A stretch of 44,895 bases of DNA from Clostridiales bacterium (GTDB taxonomy: Bacteria; Bacillota; Clostridia; Christensenellales; Aristaeellaceae): the NCBI GenBank assembly GCA_004557905.1, contig SFFH01000043.1, positions 1 to 44,895 on the forward strand. Direction: 5' to 3'. Numbering within the stretch: position 1 is the first letter of the stretch; every line of letters starts with the position of its first letter. The notes under the pieces are model-generated. The model was not told the origin of the DNA. It saw only the letters and a program-made list of their open reading frames with translations, and did no database searches. A program made the position numbers and the translations under genes. Below are positions 24,399 to 32,967 of this stretch, in pieces.

Positions 24399-25229
24399 TT
24401 GTTTGATATCGCCGTCATCGGCGCGGGGCCCGCGGGCTACAGCGCCGCCATCAACGCACGAAAGAGAGAAAAATCCGTGGTCGTCATCGGGCAGAATACC
24501 GGCTGGCTGACGCGCGCGGAATCGATTGAGAACTATCCCGGCCTGCCGTCGGTGTCCGGACGGGAGCTGCTGGAGCGGATGCGCTCGCAGGCGGAGGACA
24601 TGGGCGCAGAGCTTCGCGGCGGCGTGGTGCATCAGGTGATCCCCATGGGTGAGCACTTCGCCCTGTCGCTGGGCGCGGACTTTGCGGAGGCGAAAAAAAT
24701 CATCCTGTGCACCGGCGCGAAGCAGCCCCGGCTGCTGCCCGGCGAGGAGGCGCTGCTCGGCTGCGGGGTGAGCTACTGCGGTACCTGCGACGCCATGCTC
24801 TACCGCGGCAGAAATGTGGCGGTCATCGCCCAGGGGCCGGAGGCCGTTCCCGAGGCCAACTTCCTGGCCAGGCTCTGCGCCTCCGTCACATACTTTGGCA
24901 AGCCGGACGCCGCGCTGGACAGCCGCATCGCCGTGCGGGCGGAAAAGCCCGAGGCGATCCTGGGCGAGACGCGCGCGACGGGTCTTCGCGCGGGCGGCGA
25001 GGAGCTGCCGTTTGACGGCGTGTTCATCTTCCGGGAGACGATGGCGCTGTCCTCTCTGATCCCCGGTCTTGAGATGGACGGCGCGTTCATCCGCGTGGAC
25101 AGGCAGATGCGCACGAATCTGCCCGGCGTGTACGCTGCGGGCGACTGCACGGGTCTGCCCCTGCAGGTGGCCAAGGCGGTGGGCGAGGGCTGCACGGCGG
25201 CGCTTGCCGCGGCGCAGGAGCTGAAATAA
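24399..25229 (+). CDS. thioredoxin-reductase-like flavoprotein without NADPH motif
   Basis: A TTG at 24399 is preferred to the ATG at 24384, because GGAGG (24386-24390) lies inside the longer version and 8 bases before the TTG. The 276-residue protein has the FAD motif GAGPAG (residues 8-13), the redox pair C127-G-T-C130 in a SYCGTCD setting, and the second FAD motif AAGDCTG near residue 247. The nucleotide motif expected after the CxxC (GGGDSA in NADPH-dependent TrxB) is replaced by AQGPEA (144-149), and the HRR that grips the NADPH phosphate is absent. It is also about 30 residues shorter than TrxB. Ferredoxin-dependent flavin thioredoxin reductases of clostridia have just these losses. That is my best guess; no thioredoxin gene is adjacent. 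Confidence 0.8.
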   Translation: MFDIAVIGAGPAGYSAAINARKREKSVVVIGQNTGWLTRAESIENYPGLPSVSGRELLERMRSQAEDMGAELRGGVVHQVIPMGEHFALSLGADFAEAKKIILCTGAKQPRLLPGEEALLGCGVSYCGTCDAMLYRGRNVAVIAQGPEAVPEANFLARLCASVTYFGKPDAALDSRIAVRAEKPEAILGETRATGLRAGGEELPFDGVFIFRETMALSSLIPGLEMDGAFIRVDRQMRTNLPGVYAAGDCTGLPLQVAKAVGEGCTAALAAAQELK

Positions 25230-25250
25230 TGCTGAAAAAACGAGCCATAA

Positions 25251-25316
25251 GCGCGAAGCGGAGAAGGGGTTTGGGGATGAAATCCCCAAGCAGGTTTGGG
25301 CGGCAGCCCAACGTTC
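25251..25316 (+). repeat. 3'-end double-hairpin repeat, copy A
   Basis: GCGCGAAGCG begins 21 bases after the stop of the flavoprotein gene. Hairpin 1 is TTGGGGA/TCCCCAA (25271-25289), hairpin 2 is TTGGGC/GCCCAA (25296-25311), ending AACGTT. The layout matches copies B and C. The following 25317-25440 holds another inverted repeat (AGAATCGCA...TGCGATTCT, about 25340-25379) and no gene that I can see. Confidence 0.75.
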
Positions 25317-25448
25317 CCCGTAAGTGCAACGAAAAAGCGAGAATCGCAGCGGAGCCGAAGGCGACTATTGCGATTCTGTCGACGATGCTTAAAGCAGGCT
25401 CGAATGGAGAACAGGATGCGGAAAATGCTGACAACTGCTTAATTTCTG

Positions 25449-25478
25449 TTGCAGCAGCGTTTCTTGATATGCTATAAT
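25449..25478 (+). promoter_or_regulatory. probable promoter of the 25.5-32.7 kb gene cluster
   Basis: TATAAT (25473-25478) is preceded at 18 bases by TTGCAG (25449-25454). A second TATAAT 14 bp further downstream makes the exact start uncertain. Confidence 0.45.
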
Positions 25479-25527
25479 CAATATATAATCATGTTATTAT
25501 CGCCGAACCGGAAGGGAGGGAAAGTCG

Positions 25528-25941
25528 GTGCGCACGATTGAAACCGGCCGCGCTGTGGTGGAGGTCATCGCGTGGCCGGAGGACAGGCCCTGGACGGGCC
25601 GCTATCAGACGTCCAGTCAGATCGAGGGGAATCTCTGCACACTCACGCTGTCGCCCGAGGTCTTCCACGACGCGGCGAAGGCAAACACGGCCTATCGCCG
25701 CTTCGCCCGCAAGATTGCACGCGAGGGCATGGAGCCGCCGAACGTCGTCTTCCGCGCCATGCTTTCCCGCGCGTCCAGGAGCGTCTTCTGCATCCTGACG
25801 ACGACGGAATCCGTGTTCAATTCCGCCTGCCCGATCGGGCGGATGTATGTGGTGGAGTCCGGCATCGACGAGCGCCGCAGGCTCTGCGCTGTGCGCGTGT
25901 CGGACCGCGCGACCCTTGAGGAAGAAAAAGAGGCCCTATGA
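25528..25941 (+). CDS. hypothetical protein, 137 aa
   Basis: I do not recognise this protein. It starts with GTG after a GGGAGGG site and overlaps the rRNA methyltransferase by 4 bp (ATGA), so it is a real gene that is translationally coupled. It is soluble and mixed alpha/beta, with three cysteines spread along it and a charged C-terminal helix ending EEEKEAL. No signal peptide or nucleotide motif is visible. A role next to RNA modification is only a guess from position. Confidence 0.7.
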   Translation: MRTIETGRAVVEVIAWPEDRPWTGRYQTSSQIEGNLCTLTLSPEVFHDAAKANTAYRRFARKIAREGMEPPNVVFRAMLSRASRSVFCILTTTESVFNSACPIGRMYVVESGIDERRRLCAVRVSDRATLEEEKEAL

Positions 25942-27275
25942 ATACCCTGCCCGAGGCTTATGTTGCCCAGATGAAACGCCTGCTCGGTGAAGCAGGCTTT
26001 TTTGCGTACGAACAGTCGCTTAGCCAGCCCGTCACCCGCGCGCTGCGCGTGAACCTGCTGCTGCGCCCGGACGGCAGCCTGCCCTGCCCGATCGAGGGCG
26101 TGGGCGAGCGCGTGCCGTGGGCGAAGGGATGCTGCTTCGTGGAGGGCGATGCGCGCCCCGGCCTGTCCCCGCTGCACGAGGGCGGGCTGTTCTATCTGCA
26201 GGAGCCTAGCGCCCTGTCCGCCGTGAGCGTGCTTGCCCCACAGCCCGGCGAGCGGGTGCTCGACCTGTGCGCTGCGCCCGGCGGCAAGAGCACGCAGATC
26301 GCGGGTCTGATGCAGGGGCGCGGGCTGCTCGTGTGCAACGAGCCGGTGCCTTCCCGCGCGCAGATTCTCTCGCGCAACGTGGAGCGCATGGGCGTGCGCA
26401 ATGCTATCGTGACCAGCGCGATGCCCGCGCAGCTCGCTCCCAGGTTCCCGGCGTTCTTTGACCGGATTCTGGTGGACGCGCCGTGCTCCGGCGAGGGCAT
26501 GTTTAGGCGGCAGCCCGAAGCCCGGGACGAGTGGAGCGCAGGCAGCCCGCGCGGCTGCGCGGACCGGCAGCTGGAAATCCTCGAGGCGGCGGCGAAGATG
26601 CTCGCCCCCGGCGGCGCGCTGGTGTATTCCACCTGCACGTTCAACGATACGGAGAACGAGGGCGTGCTCGCGCGCTTTACGGCGGCGCATCCGGAGTTTG
26701 CTTTGGAGGCGTTCGAGCTGCCGGGCCTGCCCTCGGGCAGCCGGGGCTATGTCCACCTGTACCCGCATGAGATCCGGGGCGAGGGGCACTTTGTCTCGCT
26801 GCTGCGCAAGTCCCCGGACGCGCCCGGCGCGCCGGAGAATGAAGAAAAGCCGCGCCGCGCCGTCAAACCCGCGCGCGGCAGGGGCGAACAGGCAAAAAAG
26901 GCGCAGCAGCCGGCGATCGCCGTGCCGGAGGACGTGCTCGCCCCCGGCGTCTCCTTTGACCGCCTGCACGCCGCGGGCGGCAGCCTGTGGGCGCTGCCGG
27001 AGGGGCTGGACGACCTGTCGCGGCTTGACGGATTGCGCGTGCTGCGCACGGGGCTGCTGCTGGCCCATGCGGAGGGCAGGCGCGCGGAGCCGGATCACGC
27101 GCTGGCGATGGCCCTGACGCCCTGCGAGGCGGCGCGCACCGCCGAGCTTGATGAAGCGCAGGCACTGGCCTATCAGGCGGGCGAGACGCTCGAGCTGGGC
27201 GACCTCGAACCGGGCTATACGCTGCTCACGCTGCGCGGCGTGAACCACTATCCCAAGGGCCTGCGCCGCCGATAA
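25938..27275 (+). CDS. rsmF: RsmB/RsmF/NOP-type RNA cytosine-C5 methyltransferase
   Basis: This 445-residue enzyme would methylate cytosine in 16S rRNA (RsmF-type), using SAM. The SAM-binding motif is DLCAAPGGKS near residue 112. The two conserved cysteines are in DAPCSGEG (Cys183) and STCTF (Cys233), the pair used for release and attack in this family. A basic, low-complexity linker with several Lys/Arg (about residues 300-330) leads to a C-terminal RsmF-like/PUA-type domain ending in NHYPKGLRRR. Overlap with the upstream hypothetical gene is 4 bp. RsmF is the best fit from length and C-terminal domain, but another rRNA target is possible. Confidence 0.9.
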   Translation: MNTLPEAYVAQMKRLLGEAGFFAYEQSLSQPVTRALRVNLLLRPDGSLPCPIEGVGERVPWAKGCCFVEGDARPGLSPLHEGGLFYLQEPSALSAVSVLAPQPGERVLDLCAAPGGKSTQIAGLMQGRGLLVCNEPVPSRAQILSRNVERMGVRNAIVTSAMPAQLAPRFPAFFDRILVDAPCSGEGMFRRQPEARDEWSAGSPRGCADRQLEILEAAAKMLAPGGALVYSTCTFNDTENEGVLARFTAAHPEFALEAFELPGLPSGSRGYVHLYPHEIRGEGHFVSLLRKSPDAPGAPENEEKPRRAVKPARGRGEQAKKAQQPAIAVPEDVLAPGVSFDRLHAAGGSLWALPEGLDDLSRLDGLRVLRTGLLLAHAEGRRAEPDHALAMALTPCEAARTAELDEAQALAYQAGETLELGDLEPGYTLLTLRGVNHYPKGLRRR

Positions 27276-27280
27276 GGGGA

Positions 27281-27309
27281 TTCCGTTTTCCCCGCCCTTC
27301 GTGTATAAT
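27281..27309 (+). promoter_or_regulatory. promoter of the GNAT gene
   Basis: TATAAT (27304-27309) has a weak TTCCGT -35 at 17 bp (27281-27286), just after the methyltransferase stop codon. Confidence 0.5.
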
Positions 27310-27332
27310 GGGGAGCGGAAGGAAGTGTGCAG

Positions 27333-27923
27333 ATGTTCACGCCAAACCCCTACGGCATGTTTTCCATGCCCACGCTGGAAACGAAGCGCCTCATCCTTCG
27401 CAGAATCGCCATGCGGGATGCGAAGGATATTTTTGCGTACAGCCGGGATGCGGAGGTCGCGCGCCATGTGCTCTGGTCCGCGCAGAAGGACGTGAGCGAG
27501 GCGCGGGACTACTGCCGGTTCATGATGAAGCGCTACCGCAATGACCTGCCCTCGAGCTGGGGCATCGAGGAGAAAAGCACGGGCCGTCTGGTGGGCACCA
27601 TCGGCTATATGGACTACAACGAGGACAACGCGACCGTCGAGGTCGGCTATTCCCTGGCGCACTGGCTGTGGAACGGCGGCTACATGACCGAGGCGCTGTC
27701 TCGCGTGATCGCCTACACGTTTGAGGCGATGGACGTCAACCGCATCGAGGCGCAGCACGAGCTTGACAACCCCGCCTCCGGCCGCGTGATGGAAAAGTGC
27801 GGCATGCGCAAGGAAGGCGAGCTGCGCCAGCGCCTGTACAACAAGGGAAAATATGTCGACGTGGCGCTGTACGCGATCCTCAGGGAGGACTATGAAAAGC
27901 AAAAGGACAACAAGCATGATTAA
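27333..27923 (+). CDS. GNAT N-acetyltransferase, RimJ/RimL type
   Basis: The ATG at 27333 is 9 bases after GGAAGGA and is preferred to an upstream GTG. The 196-residue protein has the RimJ/RimL pattern: LETKRLILRR near residue 15, a beta-strand with VEVGYSLAHWLWNGGYMTEAL holding the acetyl-CoA loop (about residues 105-125), and the ENPASGRVMEKCGM-like DNPASGRVMEKCGM segment near residue 150. It may acetylate a ribosomal protein N-terminus or a small amine. It overlaps the HAD gene by 8 bp. Confidence 0.9.
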   Translation: MFTPNPYGMFSMPTLETKRLILRRIAMRDAKDIFAYSRDAEVARHVLWSAQKDVSEARDYCRFMMKRYRNDLPSSWGIEEKSTGRLVGTIGYMDYNEDNATVEVGYSLAHWLWNGGYMTEALSRVIAYTFEAMDVNRIEAQHELDNPASGRVMEKCGMRKEGELRQRLYNKGKYVDVALYAILREDYEKQKDNKHD

Positions 27924-28716
27924 ACTGATTGCCAGCGATATGGACGGCACGCTGCTGACGACGGACAAGCGCCTGCCGGAGGAATTCCCGTCGGTCGTGC
28001 GCGCGCTCAGGGAGAAGGGCGTTTCCTTCTGCGTGGCCAGCGGACGGCAGTATGCCGCCCTGCGACGCGACATGGGGGCGCTGGTCAGCGAGCTCATCTT
28101 CATCGCGGAGAACGGCGCGCTGATCATGGAAAACGACAGGCAGCTGTTCATCGATCCGCTGCCTGCCTGCGATTTGCCGGGCATCGTCCGCGCGGCGCAG
28201 GGTCTTGAGGGCGTGTATCCGGTCATCTGCCGGGCAAATGCGGCGCTGGTGGACGAGAGCGCCTCCCCGGCTTTCATCCGCGAGATGCGCATGTACTATC
28301 AAGATACGCAGGTAGTGAAGGGCCTGGCCGATGCGTGCGGGGAATTTCACGACGTGTGCAAGGTGGCGTTTTTCGACGAGGGCGACGCCGCTGCGCACGA
28401 GCTGCCGGCGCTGAAGGAGCGCCTGGGCGGCCGCTATGCGGTGATCCTCTCCGGCGAAAACTGGGTGGACGTGATGCGCCCGGGCGTCAGCAAGGGCCGC
28501 GCGATGCAGATGCTCCAGCAGCTCAAGGGCCTGACGCCGGAGGACTGCATGGCGTTTGGCGACTACCTCAACGATCTGGAGCTGCTTGAAAGCGTGTCGG
28601 AGAGCTACGCGATGGAGAACGCGCTGGAGGAGCTCAAGCGCGTCGCCAAATACATCGCGCCCGGCAACGACGAGAACGGCGTGATGCGCGTCATCCGGGA
28701 GAGGTTTGCACTGTGA
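27916..28716 (+). CDS. Cof-type HAD hydrolase
   Basis: This 266-residue HAD-IIB protein opens with the SDMDGTLL motif (nucleophile Asp8, acid Asp10), then ASGRQYAAL (motif II) near residue 41. It ends with VSKGRAMQ (motif III lysine) and FGDYLNDLELLE (motif IV) in the last quarter, with a C2 cap between. It dephosphorylates a sugar phosphate, nucleotide or flavin precursor in the cytosol. The ATG overlaps the acetyltransferase by 8 bp, and the end overlaps the pseudouridine synthase by 4 bp (GTGA). It is therefore coupled on both sides. Confidence 0.92.
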   Translation: MIKLIASDMDGTLLTTDKRLPEEFPSVVRALREKGVSFCVASGRQYAALRRDMGALVSELIFIAENGALIMENDRQLFIDPLPACDLPGIVRAAQGLEGVYPVICRANAALVDESASPAFIREMRMYYQDTQVVKGLADACGEFHDVCKVAFFDEGDAAAHELPALKERLGGRYAVILSGENWVDVMRPGVSKGRAMQMLQQLKGLTPEDCMAFGDYLNDLELLESVSESYAMENALEELKRVAKYIAPGNDENGVMRVIRERFAL

Positions 28717-29687
28717 AATCGATACAGGTGGACAGAAGCTGGGACGGCCGCAGGCTGACCCGCTTTTTGCAAAAGGCGATGCCCTCCGCCACGATGGGCC
28801 AGATCCGCCGGTTCCTGCGGCTGGGCCGCGTGAAGGTGGACGGCAAACGCGCGGACGAGGAGACAGTCCTGCATGAAAGCGCCGTCGTGGACATGTACGT
28901 CGAGGACGAATTCTTCGCGGAGGCGGAGCGGGCGGACCCGTTCTATTCCAAAATCCGCCCGAAGCTGACGATCCTGTACGAGGATGAGCAGGTGATGCTG
29001 CTTTCAAAGCGCGCGGGCCTCGTCTGCCACCCGGACGAGGGCGAAAAGGTGCACACGCTGCTGACGTACGCGCAGGCGTACCTGTACCAGAAGGGCGAGT
29101 GGAACCCGAAAACGGACTTCGCGCCCGCGCTGTGCAACCGCATCGACCGCTTCACCGCGGGCATCGTGATCCTGGCCAAGACGCAGGAGGCGCTGCGCGC
29201 GATGGACGCAAAGATCCGCACGCACGAGGTGCAGAAGTACTACCTGTGCATCGTTCACGGGCGGATGAAGTATCCGGAGGGCACGCTGCGCCACTGGCTG
29301 ACCAAAAAGCCGGAGCAGAAGAAGGTGACCGTCCTGCGCAAAAATGAGCCGGGCAGCAAGGAGGCGGTCACCTATTACCAGGTGATCGACGAGCGGGACG
29401 GACTGACGCTGTGCGAGTGCCTGCTGGGCACGGGCCGCACGCACCAGATCCGCGCGCAGTTCGCGGCAATCGGCCATCCGCTGCTGGGCGACAATCAGTA
29501 CGGTCAGGCCAAACTGAATGAAAAAACCGGCCGGGTAAGCGGTCAGGCGCTGTGCGCCTACCGGCTGATCTTTGACTTTGAGGGCGACGCGGGGTGTCTG
29601 AACGGTTTGAACGGTCTGATGGTGCAGGTGAAGGACGTGCCCTTTGTGCGGGAGTATTTCCCGGACGTCGTGATTCCCGCGCCGTGA
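28713..29687 (+). CDS. RluA-family pseudouridine synthase
   Basis: A GTG start at 28713 overlaps the HAD stop (GTGA). The 324-residue protein has an N-terminal S4 RNA-binding domain (residues 12-60, with IRRFLRLGRVKVDGKR), then the RluA catalytic domain. The catalytic Asp145 lies in CNRIDRFTAGIVI, and GRTHQIRAQFAAIGHPLLGD near residue 245 is the second hallmark. It converts uridine to pseudouridine in rRNA or tRNA (RluC/RluD group by length and domains). The exact site is not predictable. Confidence 0.93.
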   Translation: MKSIQVDRSWDGRRLTRFLQKAMPSATMGQIRRFLRLGRVKVDGKRADEETVLHESAVVDMYVEDEFFAEAERADPFYSKIRPKLTILYEDEQVMLLSKRAGLVCHPDEGEKVHTLLTYAQAYLYQKGEWNPKTDFAPALCNRIDRFTAGIVILAKTQEALRAMDAKIRTHEVQKYYLCIVHGRMKYPEGTLRHWLTKKPEQKKVTVLRKNEPGSKEAVTYYQVIDERDGLTLCECLLGTGRTHQIRAQFAAIGHPLLGDNQYGQAKLNEKTGRVSGQALCAYRLIFDFEGDAGCLNGLNGLMVQVKDVPFVREYFPDVVIPAP

Positions 29688-29708
29688 TAGCGAAAGGAGG
29701 AAGACAGC

Positions 29709-31220
29709 ATGGATCGATCCATCCGCCTGAGGCGGGAAAACACCGGGGAGACCGTGCGCAGCGCGATGCTGGCGCTGGCACTTGCGGTTGTCTTTTCGCT
29801 GGTCTTTTATACCTGCAATACGCCGCTTGGCCCGGCGATCGGCAGCGACAACGCCATGTACCTGACGATGGGTACGGCGCTCTCGCAGGGCTATGCGCCC
29901 TACAGCGATATCTTCGACCATAAGGGACCGCTGCTCTTCCTTTTGCAGATGGTTCCGCAGCTGCTTTCCGGCGGCTATTCCACGCTGGCGGTGTTTCTCC
30001 AGGAGGTACTGTTTCTCTGGGTGTGCCTGCTGATGTTCGCACGCATGGCGCGAAGGCTGGGCGTCAAGGCTGTGCTCGTGCAGCTGATCTATCTGGCGAT
30101 CTATGCGCCGCTGACGGACGGCGGCAACCTGACGGAGGAATACGCCAATCTGTTTACGCTTGCGGGCCTTGATGTGATGCTCGGGGTCTTTGGTGAAGGG
30201 CTGACCGAGGAGGAGAAGAGGCTGACTGCGCCCGCGCTGTGCATGGGCGTGATGGCCATGCTCTGCTTCATGACCCGCGCGAACAATGCGCTGGTGCTTG
30301 TGGGAGCGACAGGCGCGCTTGCGCTGTATCTGATGGCGGCAAAGAAATGGGCGGGCCTTGGCCGCTGCGTACTGGGCTTTACGGTGGGCTGCGCGCTGGT
30401 GACGGCGCCAATCGTCATCTGGCTGGTCTCGCAGGGGGCACTGTCCGATGCGATTTACGGCTCGCTGCTGCACAACATGATGTATGCCGAGACGCAGGGA
30501 CAGAGCCGTGTCCAGACGCTGCTTTTTGACAGCTACGGGCATTATGCAATCTTCATGGCGGTGCTGGCGTGTCTGGGGGCGGCGTGCGCCGCCGTGCGCA
30601 CCCGAAGGGTGCCGCTGGCGCTGGCAATGGTCGCCGGCGCGGCGTGCGGCGGCCTTGCGGGATTCCTCTCCCACAAATTCTATCGCCATTATCTGATGCT
30701 TAGCGTGCCGATGGCCGCGCTGGGCGCGGCGCAGACGCTGGCCCTCATCCGGGAGCGGATGGCAAAGCGGCTGCACGGAATCTGCTGCGCGGCTGCTGCG
30801 GCGAGCTTGCTGGTGCTGATCGTTTCCGGTGTGCAGATCAACGCGCAGCGCGAGGCGGATCATGCGGTCATGCAGACGTTCACGCAGGACGCCCAGGCGC
30901 TCTACGCGCTGGTGCCGGAGGATGAGCGCGATGCGTTCATGGCCTACCGCGTGGAGCCGAAGTGGTACGTCGCCGCGCAGGCGCTGCCGTGCATGCGGTT
31001 TTACTTCCTGCAGGAGATCCTGGCGGATGCAGACCCGGCCGTGATGGACGAGATCGTGGAGACGTTTGAAACCGATCCGCCGAAGTGGCTGGTGATCTAC
31101 TATAACCGCGAGTTTGGCCCGCCGTACGACGCGCGCGTGGCGGAGATCTTCGACACCCGGTATGAATTCGTCGCGGCACGCGGCGGATATCAGCTCAAAA
31201 AGCTCAAGGAGGCGCCATGA
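29709..31220 (+). CDS. GT-C-like membrane glycosyltransferase-type protein
   Basis: This 503-residue protein follows a strong AAAGGAGG site. After a first membrane helix it shows GSDNAMYLTMGTALSQG and YSDIFDHKGPLLF (about residues 45-80), a pattern shared by the PMT/ArnT-like GT-C group, where the acidic residue before the second helix is catalytic. About nine to ten helices follow and a soluble C-terminal domain of about 120 residues closes the protein. The donor would be a polyprenyl-phosphate sugar and the acceptor a surface glycan or protein. The next gene is a second member, overlapping by 4 bp (ATGA). Confidence 0.7.
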   Translation: MDRSIRLRRENTGETVRSAMLALALAVVFSLVFYTCNTPLGPAIGSDNAMYLTMGTALSQGYAPYSDIFDHKGPLLFLLQMVPQLLSGGYSTLAVFLQEVLFLWVCLLMFARMARRLGVKAVLVQLIYLAIYAPLTDGGNLTEEYANLFTLAGLDVMLGVFGEGLTEEEKRLTAPALCMGVMAMLCFMTRANNALVLVGATGALALYLMAAKKWAGLGRCVLGFTVGCALVTAPIVIWLVSQGALSDAIYGSLLHNMMYAETQGQSRVQTLLFDSYGHYAIFMAVLACLGAACAAVRTRRVPLALAMVAGAACGGLAGFLSHKFYRHYLMLSVPMAALGAAQTLALIRERMAKRLHGICCAAAAASLLVLIVSGVQINAQREADHAVMQTFTQDAQALYALVPEDERDAFMAYRVEPKWYVAAQALPCMRFYFLQEILADADPAVMDEIVETFETDPPKWLVIYYNREFGPPYDARVAEIFDTRYEFVAARGGYQLKKLKEAP

Positions 31221-32728
31221 ACCTGAAGAAATGCCTCCATGCGCTGCTGCTCTTCGGCATGGGGCTGATGATCCCGTGCTACGCGTTCACCGTGCTCAAC
31301 GTGACGCTCTCGCCGTGGCCGCTGTATGACCGCAGCCGCAAGCTGCTTGTGCTGCTGACGGCCGCATGCATCGCGCTGCTTCTGCTGGCCCTGCGCGCAT
31401 CCGACCGGCACGAGGCGTTCTTCGCGCGGCACGAGCGGCAGGTGCTGCTGGCGGCGGCGGGATTCTATTTCATCGTGCAGATGGTCATGGCGCATGTGCT
31501 GCGGTTTGTGCCCGTCACGGATGCGGAGCAGTGCTTCACCGCCGCGCAGCTGATCGTGGACACGGGGACGTTCGGCAATGTCGAGCGGCCCTGGGTGTAC
31601 TTCACGCGCTATCCGTTCAACCTGGGCTTTGTGTACACGCTGGCGGGCATTTTCAGATGCTTTGGCCTGCTGGGCTGGGGCGACCGGTTCATGCAGGCGG
31701 CGCTCGTGTGCAGCCTGCTCTTTACGCTGGGGCTGCTCGCCGGCGCGCGCGTGTGCCGGGAGATGGGCGGCGTGAAGGCGCAGACGCGCATGCTGGTGCT
31801 GTGCGCGTCGTGCCTGCCGTTTCTGTACTGCACGACGGAGCTGTACACCGACGCGTTCTCCCTCGCCTTCCCGACGATGACGGTCTATGGCTTCTGCCGC
31901 CTCAGGAAAGCCGAAAGCGCGCGCGGCCGCGTGCTGTGGGCGCTGGCGTTTGCGGCTTCGGCCTTTATCGGCGCGCAGATCAAGTTCACGTCCGTCATCG
32001 CGGCGATTGCCTGCATGATCGTGCTGGTGTTTGAGCGGCGGGGCAAGGCGGCGCTGTGCGCGTGCGTGATGCTCGCGGCGGCGTTCCTTTCCGGCAACGC
32101 GCTGGTGAACGGCTACACGGCGCGGCATCTGTCCGCGGAGGACATTCGCCAAAATGAGCTGCCGCGCCTGCACCACATCGCCATGGGCCTGCCCATCCAC
32201 GAGGACGAGGGCTACGGCCAGTACGGCGACGGCGGCTGGCTGATCTTCTCCACGTCCTTTGAGGACCCCGAGGCGCGAAAAGAGGCGCTGCTTGAGGAGA
32301 TCATCGACCGGGTGTACTACCTGCGCTACCCCAGCCGGCTGCTGAACATGATGTCCCGCAAGAACCTGTCCACCTTCGGCGACGGCACGTTCCGCCTCAA
32401 CGAGATTATCGAGGCGGACGAGCACGCGCCGGACAACGCGGTCAAGCAGGTAATCTTCGGGCAGGGCAGGTGGTATCCGGCGTATTATCACCTGTGCACG
32501 GCGCTGTTCATGGCGCAGATGGTGATCGCGATGCTCGCCTGCGCGCAGGCCATCCGCCGCAGGAACACGGCGGGCGCGCCGCTGTTCATCGCGCTGGTGG
32601 GCATGTTCCTGCTGCTGTGCATCTGGGAGACGCGCGCAAGGTACTTCTTCCAGTTTGAAATGGTGCTGCTGTGCGCGGGGGCGCTGCTGGAGACAGAAAG
32701 GACGCTTTTTTCTCGAAATAAGGGTTGA
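31217..32728 (+). CDS. second GT-C-like membrane protein
   Basis: This is another 503-residue polytopic protein with about eleven helices. A loop with VTDAEQCFTAA and then YFTRYPFNLGFVY (about residues 95-140) corresponds to the acidic and substrate regions of GT-C enzymes. A long outside loop (about residues 300-400) separates the last helices. Translational coupling (ATGA) with the gene upstream suggests that the two act on one glycan. The substrate is unknown, and a non-enzymatic membrane role cannot be ruled out. Confidence 0.65.
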   Translation: MNLKKCLHALLLFGMGLMIPCYAFTVLNVTLSPWPLYDRSRKLLVLLTAACIALLLLALRASDRHEAFFARHERQVLLAAAGFYFIVQMVMAHVLRFVPVTDAEQCFTAAQLIVDTGTFGNVERPWVYFTRYPFNLGFVYTLAGIFRCFGLLGWGDRFMQAALVCSLLFTLGLLAGARVCREMGGVKAQTRMLVLCASCLPFLYCTTELYTDAFSLAFPTMTVYGFCRLRKAESARGRVLWALAFAASAFIGAQIKFTSVIAAIACMIVLVFERRGKAALCACVMLAAAFLSGNALVNGYTARHLSAEDIRQNELPRLHHIAMGLPIHEDEGYGQYGDGGWLIFSTSFEDPEARKEALLEEIIDRVYYLRYPSRLLNMMSRKNLSTFGDGTFRLNEIIEADEHAPDNAVKQVIFGQGRWYPAYYHLCTALFMAQMVIAMLACAQAIRRRNTAGAPLFIALVGMFLLLCIWETRARYFFQFEMVLLCAGALLETERTLFSRNKG

Positions 32729-32753
32729 CAAAACGTCAAAATAGCGTTATGCT
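32725..32753 (+). promoter_or_regulatory. promoter of the aroF leader
   Basis: TTGACA (32725-32730)-N17-TATGCT (32748-32753) begins inside the stop codon region of the GT-C gene and drives the leader peptide and aroF. Confidence 0.8.
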
Positions 32754-32784
32754 ATGTACAGCAAAAGACATGGAGGAAACCACC

Positions 32785-32862
32785 ATGGCCCGCAGCATGT
32801 TCGCGTATTTTTACGGCCTGTATCCGTTTGGATTCACGGGCTGTTTGCGCTGCGGAGCATAA
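32785..32862 (+). CDS. Phe/Tyr-rich leader peptide of aroF attenuator, 25 aa
   Basis: GGAGG (32772-32776) precedes the ATG by 8 bases. Of 25 residues, four are Phe and three are Tyr, and all seven lie between residues 6 and 17 (sequence core FAYFYGLYPFGF). The stop codon is 18 bases before a terminator. Such a composition directly before a DAHP synthase gene is the hallmark of an attenuation leader that senses charged Phe- and Tyr-tRNA. The peptide itself need not have a function. Confidence 0.85.
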   Translation: MARSMFAYFYGLYPFGFTGCLRCGA

Positions 32863-32915
32863 GACCAGGCAGGAAAGCAGAGCGGCCCGTCCCAATATGG
32901 ACAGGCCGCTTTTTG
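32838..32915 (+). promoter_or_regulatory. transcription attenuator of aroF (antiterminator and terminator)
   Basis: Terminator: AGCGGCC-C-GTCC (32881-32892) pairs with GGAC-A-GGCCGCT (32899-32910), followed by TTTTT. Antiterminator: GGGCTGTTTGC (32838-32848, inside the end of the leader ORF) can pair with GCAGAGCGGCCC (32877-32888), with two G-U pairs and one bulge, removing the left arm of the terminator. A ribosome stalled early on Phe or Tyr codons leaves 32838-32848 free and favours antitermination. A ribosome at the stop codon covers it and favours termination. No T-box motif is present. Confidence 0.75.
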
Positions 32916-32967
32916 ATGGAGAATCCCTGAAATTAAATTGACAAAAAGTTGAATTGGAGGCGCCGAT

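Noticed and set aside
32754..32967. T-box riboswitch before aroF
   Set aside because: No T-box sequence (AGGGTGGNACC-type) is present, and the leader is too short; the leader peptide explains the terminator.
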